Source of the DNA: Sulfobacillus sp.
Lineage (GTDB): Bacteria > Bacillota > Sulfobacillia > Sulfobacillales > Sulfobacillaceae
Direction: 5' to 3'
DNA length: 64,000 nt
Assembly: GCA_027343695.1 (NCBI GenBank)
Contig: DAHWKJ010000022.1
Coordinates: 39,985-103,984 of the forward strand
A program made the translations under genes and the position numbers. Shown one piece after another: positions 58,971-64,000 of the stretch; position 1 is the stretch's first letter, and each line of letters starts with the position of its first letter. The notes below the pieces were generated by a model. It was not told the DNA's origin, made no database searches, and saw only the letters and a program-made list of their open reading frames with translations.

Positions 58971-60290
58971 ATGAGATGGGATGAAACCTGGCGGGCACTC
59001 GGGCCTCAAATCTTAGACGAACTGAATCAATTGGACAAGACAGATCGCACAGCGTGGTTAGCAGAGTGGCGTGGCCGCTCCTTACCCTATACCGAATTCG
59101 TGAGAATTTTGTGGCGGTGGGCCGTGTTGCCCCGCGAGTCCGAATCGGCAGCGTATTTAACCGATATCGTAGACTTGGGTCTCTTGACCGAGAACTTGGT
59201 ACGACATCCGATGGACACGGGGTGGCTCATTATCGACAGGGTTTTAGCGGACCTATTGGAGCACCGTAGTCGCTTGATGGTGAATCCCTATCCAACCCAG
59301 GAATCACGGGGGCTTGAACATGCCTGGAACTATCGGCGTCCCGATGTCGCCGACTGGGAGACCAAGTTAGTGATTGAACGAGAGGGTCTCGAGGGCTTGA
59401 TGGAACGTGTGGTGAAAGATTCTTTGCAACAGGATATCGGGACCTCGTTGCCCTCACTGTGGCGAGTGAGTACCAGCCTAGCGTCCTATTGGGCTGGCGA
59501 GGAGTCGTGGGCCCTGGTGCGGTTGGCGTCGCGGTGGCAAGCCATGGAACCGAGTTTGGACATGGGCCATACCCGGATTGGTTGGACGGTTGAAGAAGCC
59601 CACGTGAGCCGGCCGCTCGATTATGCCGTATATTTTCGCGACAAATTTGATGAATGTTTGGTAGGGCCGAGTCACGCTGAGGCCACGACAAGAGTCCGAG
59701 ACTATTTTGAAAATGACCAGCTCCAAAACTTGTTGCAGAGATTTGCCGAAGTCTCATCATCGCTGAAAACGGCAGATTTGCGATGGTATGCCAGCCAGTT
59801 ACTACTCGAGGCCCTTTGCTCTGCAGATGGGAGTACCTTAGACTTTTTATCCCGACACGTTCTCGGAGCCCTAGATGTCATGACGTTGTCGATGGCGCAG
59901 CACTCTGCAGCGGAAGAACGGCGCTTAGTATGGTCTGCCTGGGGCTGGGGGGTCGCAGCGTTTTTTGCGGCCGGCCATCGGGGAACGCTGCCGTCGAATG
60001 TTGCGACCCTGGACCACCCTCTGGCCGTGGAAGAATTGTGGAGCGCCATCGATCGGGGCGAGAGCGAAACGGCGTATATGATGGCGCGTGGATTAGGGGC
60101 GTCGGTGGGGGAGTTATGGCCGCTGTTGCGTGAAGAAGCCAGTGTTGTCGGCGATCCTATTGCCATTCGCATGGTGGCTGCCGCAGAATTGTCCCGACGT
60201 TTTGCACCTCCGTTAGCGGGCCATCGTCTCTTGCCTGTGGTGGTAAGACTTCTTGCCAGATGCAGGGTGACGGCATCCCGTTTGGTGTAA
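58971..60290 (+). CDS. Hypothetical protein, helical, about 440 residues
   Basis: This 439-residue protein has no membrane segment, signal or motif I can name. It is rich in Leu, Ala and Trp helices (LLLEALCSADGSTLDFLSRHV, RLVWSAWGWGVAAFF, LLPVVVRLLARC). The frame is long, with normal codon use, and starts after GGAAGGG (about 13 bases). It is divergent from the two-component operon and has the sod gene downstream, so it may relate to either by shared regulation. No function is proposed. Confidence 0.6.
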   Translation: MRWDETWRALGPQILDELNQLDKTDRTAWLAEWRGRSLPYTEFVRILWRWAVLPRESESAAYLTDIVDLGLLTENLVRHPMDTGWLIIDRVLADLLEHRSRLMVNPYPTQESRGLEHAWNYRRPDVADWETKLVIEREGLEGLMERVVKDSLQQDIGTSLPSLWRVSTSLASYWAGEESWALVRLASRWQAMEPSLDMGHTRIGWTVEEAHVSRPLDYAVYFRDKFDECLVGPSHAEATTRVRDYFENDQLQNLLQRFAEVSSSLKTADLRWYASQLLLEALCSADGSTLDFLSRHVLGALDVMTLSMAQHSAAEERRLVWSAWGWGVAAFFAAGHRGTLPSNVATLDHPLAVEELWSAIDRGESETAYMMARGLGASVGELWPLLREEASVVGDPIAIRMVAAAELSRRFAPPLAGHRLLPVVVRLLARCRVTASRLV

Positions 60291-60370
60291 AAGGTACCCA
60301 GTTTGGGGACGCCAAGGTCTGCTGAAGAGGCTATCAGGCGAGGGGTCCCCTGTCCCCATATACCTAGATT

Positions 60371-60379
60371 TGGTATACT
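60371..60379 (+). promoter_or_regulatory. Extended -10 promoter candidate for sod
   Basis: TGGTATACT (60371-60379) fits an extended -10 element (TGn plus TATACT), about 49 bases before the sod start. The -35 region (TGTCCC) is poor. Confidence 0.45.
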
Positions 60380-60427
60380 GGGTAGGTAGCGTCTTGAGAC
60401 TTTGTAAGCATGGGAGGGGTATAACCA

Positions 60428-61027
60428 ATGGCTGAAGAACGCAAGTTTCACGACTTAAAGAACAGCTGTCTGACCATGGACGGTATTAGCAAGGAAGAAA
60501 TTGACCAACATTATGGGATTTTGTACAAGGGTTACGTGAACAAGTTGAACGAGATCCGCCGTAAGGCGGAGACCGTAGACTATTCGGCGGCCAACCAGTC
60601 ATATAGTGAGTTGCGTGGGTTAAAGACCGAAGAAACCTTTTGCCTCAATGGAGCGAAACTCCACGAATGGTACTTCGACAACCTTGGAGGCAAGGGAGGA
60701 GAAGCCCAAGGGCGAATCCGTGAATTGATCGATCGAGACTTTGGATCGTATCAAAAGTTCGAGACCGAGTTTAAAGCCACCGGTTTGGCAGTGCGTGGTT
60801 GGGTGGTCTTGGCTTACGATCTAGACGATGAGAAGTTACACATTTACGGACAGGATTCTCATAACGTGGGCGTGCCTTGGGGTGCCTATCCGCTCTTGAT
60901 TTTGGATGTCTATGAGCACGCATACGGTATCGACTATGGAGTCAAACGGGCTCCTTACCTTGATGCCTTCATGAAGAATGTGGACTGGACCGAAATTAAC
61001 GGCCGCTTGAGTAAGTATCACATCTGA
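60428..61027 (+). CDS. Superoxide dismutase (Fe/Mn family)
   Basis: SOD converts superoxide to peroxide and oxygen. The 199-residue protein has the four metal ligands of the Fe/Mn family: His in EIDQHYGILYKGYV, His in KLHEWYFDNLGG, and Asp and His in LILDVYEHAYGIDYG. Fe versus Mn preference is not clear from sequence, and the LHEWYF form differs from the usual NH... in most Mn enzymes. GGGAGGGG lies before the ATG. A very long hairpin follows. Position suggests its own transcript. Confidence 0.92.
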   Translation: MAEERKFHDLKNSCLTMDGISKEEIDQHYGILYKGYVNKLNEIRRKAETVDYSAANQSYSELRGLKTEETFCLNGAKLHEWYFDNLGGKGGEAQGRIRELIDRDFGSYQKFETEFKATGLAVRGWVVLAYDLDDEKLHIYGQDSHNVGVPWGAYPLLILDVYEHAYGIDYGVKRAPYLDAFMKNVDWTEINGRLSKYHI

Positions 61028-61040
61028 GGGATTTTTAACA

Positions 61041-61089
61041 TAACACAAGCAAGGGCCCGATGTTGTCGCTCGGGCCCTTGCTTGTGTTA
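61041..61089 (+). terminator. Long perfect hairpin after sod, no U-tract
   Basis: A perfect 20-bp stem (61041-61060 with 61070-61089) with a 9-base loop lies 13 bases after the sod stop. No T-run follows. It is likely a terminator or RNA-stabilising hairpin. Confidence 0.65.
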
Positions 61090-61172
61090 CGCATGATGAC
61101 GACGAAAAATTGGCATGCTGAGGACAGCGCTGCTATCGTGTTAGGTATTTTTATGAAACCTTACATAGTTTA

Positions 61173-61202
61173 TTGACACGCGACTAAACCCCTACATATA
61201 AT
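61173..61202 (+). promoter_or_regulatory. Consensus sigma-A promoter of glnA
   Basis: TTGACA (61173-61178) and TATAAT (61197-61202) are separated by 18 bases, both perfect consensus. They lie about 75 bases upstream of the glnA start. An imperfect inverted repeat GTTAGGT/ACCTTAC lies just upstream (61139-61165). Confidence 0.85.
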
Positions 61203-61277
61203 GGCGATATGAACGGTATTTGTGATGGGACTCCCGCCACTTTTGGGGAATTTTGTTAAAAACCGAGGAGGATTCGT

Positions 61278-62693
61278 GTGAAATCTGAAGACGTCTTACG
61301 CCTAATCCGAGAGAAGAACATTGAGATGGTCGACTTTCACATCGTAGATTTGCCAGGAACTTGGCACCATGTGACTCTCCCGATTAGTGAGATTGACGAG
61401 GAGACCTTTAGCCACGGAGTGCCCTTTGATGGATCGAGCCTCAGAGGTTTTCGTAGCATCGAAGAAAGCGACATGTTGATGGTGCCTGATCCCAGCACGG
61501 CGGTTGTGGACCCATTTTTCGAGGTGCCGACCCTTAGTATTATCGCGGACATCACGGACCCGCATCACGTAGATTACCAAAGAGACCCCCGTCGCGTGGC
61601 ACGCAATGCGGAAGCCTATTTGAAAGAGAGCGGTATCGCCGACACGTCATATTGGGGTCCAGAACTTGAGTTTTTCTTATTCGACTCGGCTCGTTTCGTT
61701 AATCGAGGGCATGAAGCCATGTATGCCTTAGACTCAGGCGAAGGCTATTGGAATTCTGGGCGCGAGAATGGTTTAGGTCACACCATGCGCCTCAAAGAGG
61801 GATATTTCCCGACACCTCCGATCGATGCCACGCACCACATCCGATCCGCCATGGTGAAGACGCTACAAAAAGTTGGCATCCGCGTCGAGATGCACCATCA
61901 CGAAGTGGCGTCTGGAGGCCAAGGGGAAATCGACTTGCGGTTTTCCACCCTCACCCACCAGGCGGATACCGTCATGATGTACAAATATGTGCTGCGCAAC
62001 GTTGCGCATAGTTTTGGGAAAACCGTTACGTTTATGCCAAAACCCGTGTTTGGTGACAACGGGAATGGGATGCACATTCACCAATCCTTGTGGAAAGACG
62101 GCAAGCCTCTTTTTCATTCAGACGACGGGTATGCTCACATCTCTCCCATGGCGCTCAGTTACATCGCGGGAATTTTGGTTCATGCGCCAGCACTGTTAGC
62201 CTTTACCAATCCGTCAACCAATTCGTACCGACGATTGGTGCCGGGATATGAAGCCCCGGTGAACATCGTGTTTTCGAAGGGAAACCGTTCGGCTGCGATT
62301 CGGATCCCGGTGAACGATCGGGCAGCGGCCAGTCGTATTGAGTTTCGGACACCAGACGCCACCAGTAACCCCTATTTGGCTTTTGCAGCAACACTAATGG
62401 CGGGATTAGATGGCGTGCGACGGAACTTGGATCCCGTAAAATTGGGGTTTGGTCCCTTGGATAAGAACATTTATGCATTACGTCCAGAGGAATTAGCCGA
62501 GATACAGAGTGTCCCTGGGTCATTTGGTGAATCGCTCAATGCCTTACAGGCCGACCACGAGTTCTTGCTGCAGGGGCAGGTATTCAGCGAAGATTTAATT
62601 CAGACGTGGATTAATTATAAGCGCGCCAATGAGGTTGACGTCGTAAACTTACGGCCACATCCGATGGAGTTTGAACTCTACTTCAACGCCTAA
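61278..62693 (+). CDS. glnA: Glutamine synthetase, type I
   Basis: The enzyme makes glutamine from glutamate and ammonia with ATP. The 471-residue protein has beta-grasp and catalytic domains with the motifs VPFDGSSLRGF, WGPELEFFLFD, EVASGGQGEIDLRFS, NGNGMHIHQSLW and RSAAIRIPV. Its length and the segment LDKNIYAL, with Tyr399, match the GSI-beta form, whose Tyr is adenylylated in enterobacteria. GTG 61278 has GAGGAGG upstream. It has a strong promoter and ends at a hairpin shared with the convergent gene. No glnR gene is in the window. Confidence 0.95.
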   Translation: MKSEDVLRLIREKNIEMVDFHIVDLPGTWHHVTLPISEIDEETFSHGVPFDGSSLRGFRSIEESDMLMVPDPSTAVVDPFFEVPTLSIIADITDPHHVDYQRDPRRVARNAEAYLKESGIADTSYWGPELEFFLFDSARFVNRGHEAMYALDSGEGYWNSGRENGLGHTMRLKEGYFPTPPIDATHHIRSAMVKTLQKVGIRVEMHHHEVASGGQGEIDLRFSTLTHQADTVMMYKYVLRNVAHSFGKTVTFMPKPVFGDNGNGMHIHQSLWKDGKPLFHSDDGYAHISPMALSYIAGILVHAPALLAFTNPSTNSYRRLVPGYEAPVNIVFSKGNRSAAIRIPVNDRAAASRIEFRTPDATSNPYLAFAATLMAGLDGVRRNLDPVKLGFGPLDKNIYALRPEELAEIQSVPGSFGESLNALQADHEFLLQGQVFSEDLIQTWINYKRANEVDVVNLRPHPMEFELYFNA

Positions 62694-62727
62694 ACCGCGA
62701 TTCCAGGCGGTGATGGGGTAAAACGAC

Positions 62728-62764
62728 TAACGGAGGCTCCGATCGTGCTCGCGGGCCTCCGTTA
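62728..62764. terminator. Hairpin between convergent glnA and peptidoglycan-binding gene, no U-tract
   Basis: A perfect 10-bp stem (62728-62737 with 62755-62764) with a 17-base loop lies between the two stops. No T-run is present on either strand. It probably serves both genes. Confidence 0.6.
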
Positions 62765-62775
62765 CGCTATGCGGC

Positions 62776-63975
62776 CTATCGGCAATCTCTGGTATTTCCC
62801 GCCAGCACGATATTTCCGGTGCGGCCCGTGGATGCATTCATGGGATACACGGTGACTTTGACGGGCGGAATCGTTTTGACTCCGGGTGAATGAGTGCCGG
62901 CCCATTCACCGGGATCCACGCTCTCACTGACTCGAACCATGGGCTCAGAGACAATCTTGGAGCCGGTACTGGCGTCATAGAGAGTGAACCCATAGCGGTC
63001 ATAGTTGCCGTAGTTCGATGGTGGGGGTAGAAAATTCCCTACAACATCCAAGCTTTCGAATCCCTCCTCTTCATTTACGACGTGTGCGGCTTGACCGTAG
63101 GGGTGCAGGTCCGAGGTTTGACTCGTGAGGGCGACACAGCACACGGAGACTTTGGGTGTGACTTTGACTGGCCACGCGATGTCGAGGGGTTTGGGTGCAC
63201 CCTCAGAGTTTTTTAAACCGATACGGTAAAATGTGACGGGTCCGACCACGCCGTCGACGCTAATGCCCTGGGCTTTTTGAAAGTCCTTGACCGCTTCCCG
63301 CGTGGCGATATCGTAATACCCTGTGATGCGTAGGGAGTAGTACCCAAGATCCTTGAGAATAGTTTGCACGAACACGACATCAAATCCGTTGCGACCGCTA
63401 AAGATGGCGCGACCTCCCGCAAACGTGTAGATCCAAGTGGCATCGTAATATCCGAAACCCGCAATGGCGTTATCGGGGAATCCGGTGTCACCATTTTGTT
63501 CGGCATCGGCCTTGAATGCGCGTACCGCCAAGGCGGTGCGGCTGTTAAAGGATCCCGTGGCGGGGCCTCCGATAATCGAGGCGTAACGGAAACAATTGAG
63601 ACGGTTTTGAAGGATCGTGACATCTCCCCCTGTATTTCCTTGACTCAGTTGGCGGCTGCCATAAACGGGTCCGCCGTAAGTGGTCTCGGAGCCGACGCCT
63701 TGACCAAAGAGGAAATAGGTTGCGGTGCCCACGATGCCATCTACGGTAATGCCAAAGTATCTTTGAATATTCTTCACAGCCATTACAGTGCTTGAATCAA
63801 ATTTGCCGGTGATACTAATCGGTTGGCCCATGGGGCCATCTGGGGGATTCATGGATTCCAGCATCAGATTATAGACCGCTTGGACCACGGCCACGTCCGT
63901 CCCGCTGGACCCCGAGGATAGGGTGCGACTCCCAAACGGTACATAGGGAGCGAAGGTGTCATCGAAAAGAGCCAT
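62776..63975 (-). CDS. Peptidoglycan-binding repeat protein
   Basis: This 399-residue protein has three PG_binding_1-like repeats. Repeat 1 is SRTLSSGSSGTDVAVVQAVY...TVDGIVGTATYFLF, repeat 2 is SRQLSQGNTGGDVTILQNRL..., and repeat 3 is NGFDVVFVQTILKDLGYY...SVDGVVGPVTFYRI. A C-terminal region of about 140 residues ends with VKVTVYPMNASTG. There is no signal peptide, so export would need another route, or the protein acts on the spore or mother-cell wall. AAGGAGATG precedes ATG 63975. Its target is cell wall or cortex by inference. Confidence 0.78.
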   Translation of the reverse strand: MALFDDTFAPYVPFGSRTLSSGSSGTDVAVVQAVYNLMLESMNPPDGPMGQPISITGKFDSSTVMAVKNIQRYFGITVDGIVGTATYFLFGQGVGSETTYGGPVYGSRQLSQGNTGGDVTILQNRLNCFRYASIIGGPATGSFNSRTALAVRAFKADAEQNGDTGFPDNAIAGFGYYDATWIYTFAGGRAIFSGRNGFDVVFVQTILKDLGYYSLRITGYYDIATREAVKDFQKAQGISVDGVVGPVTFYRIGLKNSEGAPKPLDIAWPVKVTPKVSVCCVALTSQTSDLHPYGQAAHVVNEEEGFESLDVVGNFLPPPSNYGNYDRYGFTLYDASTGSKIVSEPMVRVSESVDPGEWAGTHSPGVKTIPPVKVTVYPMNASTGRTGNIVLAGNTRDCR

Positions 63976-64000
63976 TGTCTCGTCATCTCCTTCAGTATGA

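Noticed and set aside
59702..60451. Long open frame opposite the 439-residue hypothetical gene
   Set aside because: It is Arg/Ser/Pro-rich and antisense to a frame with better codon use. It also crosses the sod promoter.
1..64000. CRISPR array, prophage or insertion sequence
   Set aside because: I saw no regularly spaced repeats, no transposase or integrase and no attachment-site repeats near the tRNA genes.

Overview
This 64 kb window looks like a chromosomal segment of an aerobic, spore-forming Firmicute, most probably a relative of Sulfobacillus. This placement is inferred from gene content and was not tested by a search. Supporting signs are an alpha/beta-type small acid-soluble spore protein, a c-di-AMP receptor of the DarA type, a class A RNase P RNA, strong Shine-Dalgarno sites with frequent GTG and TTG starts, and a haem-copper oxidase cluster with a Tat-exported cupredoxin. 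Almost all of it is ordinary protein-coding sequence. I saw no insertion sequence, prophage or CRISPR array.

Layout. 0-9.5 kb: the end of the housekeeping sigma factor gene, asnB, a hemerythrin-domain protein, an exported serine hydrolase, an ABC-F ATPase behind a leader-peptide attenuator, a DsrE-like protein, a TPR protein, darA and folE. 9.5-19 kb: a degenerate gene, a methyltransferase, a DUF190-crcB-crcB fluoride-export operon, a lipid kinase, a globin-coupled diguanylate cyclase, an ECF sigma/anti-sigma pair and topoisomerase III. 19-27.7 kb: a respiratory cluster with several small unrecognised membrane proteins, a cupredoxin, oxidase subunits II, I and III, a small fourth subunit and haem O synthase. 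27.7-34.3 kb: an MFS transporter, three tRNA genes, thymidine kinase, trmK, RNase HI, rnpB, murI, a GH25-like protein and an isochorismatase-fold protein. 34.3-49.1 kb: a ClC channel, a GH15 glucoamylase, a TauE-type permease, a Cys-rich miniprotein, threonine ammonia-lyase, serine acetyltransferase, M20 peptidases, an Nramp-related transporter, an amidohydrolase/amidase pair and an HD phosphohydrolase. 49.1-64 kb: a glycosyltransferase/NodB-like pair, an MDR oxidoreductase, the SASP, a two-subunit CoA-transferase, a secreted protein, a two-component system with an unknown first gene, Fe/Mn superoxide dismutase, glutamine synthetase and a peptidoglycan-binding protein.

How the genes work together. 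The clearest functional unit is the oxidase cluster. The cupredoxin could pass electrons to the CuA site of subunit II, ctaB supplies farnesylated haem, and two tandem two-helix proteins that share motifs may be new accessory subunits. Fluoride export, the ECF pair, the two-component operon and the CoA-transferase pair are self-contained operons. The most interesting items are the attenuator before the ABC-F gene, the convergent pair of tiny membrane proteins, the missing K-channel lysine in oxidase subunit I, the NodB-like protein with a pseudomurein-binding-like tail, a probable AUU start for trmK, and a set of strong hairpins without a U-tract.
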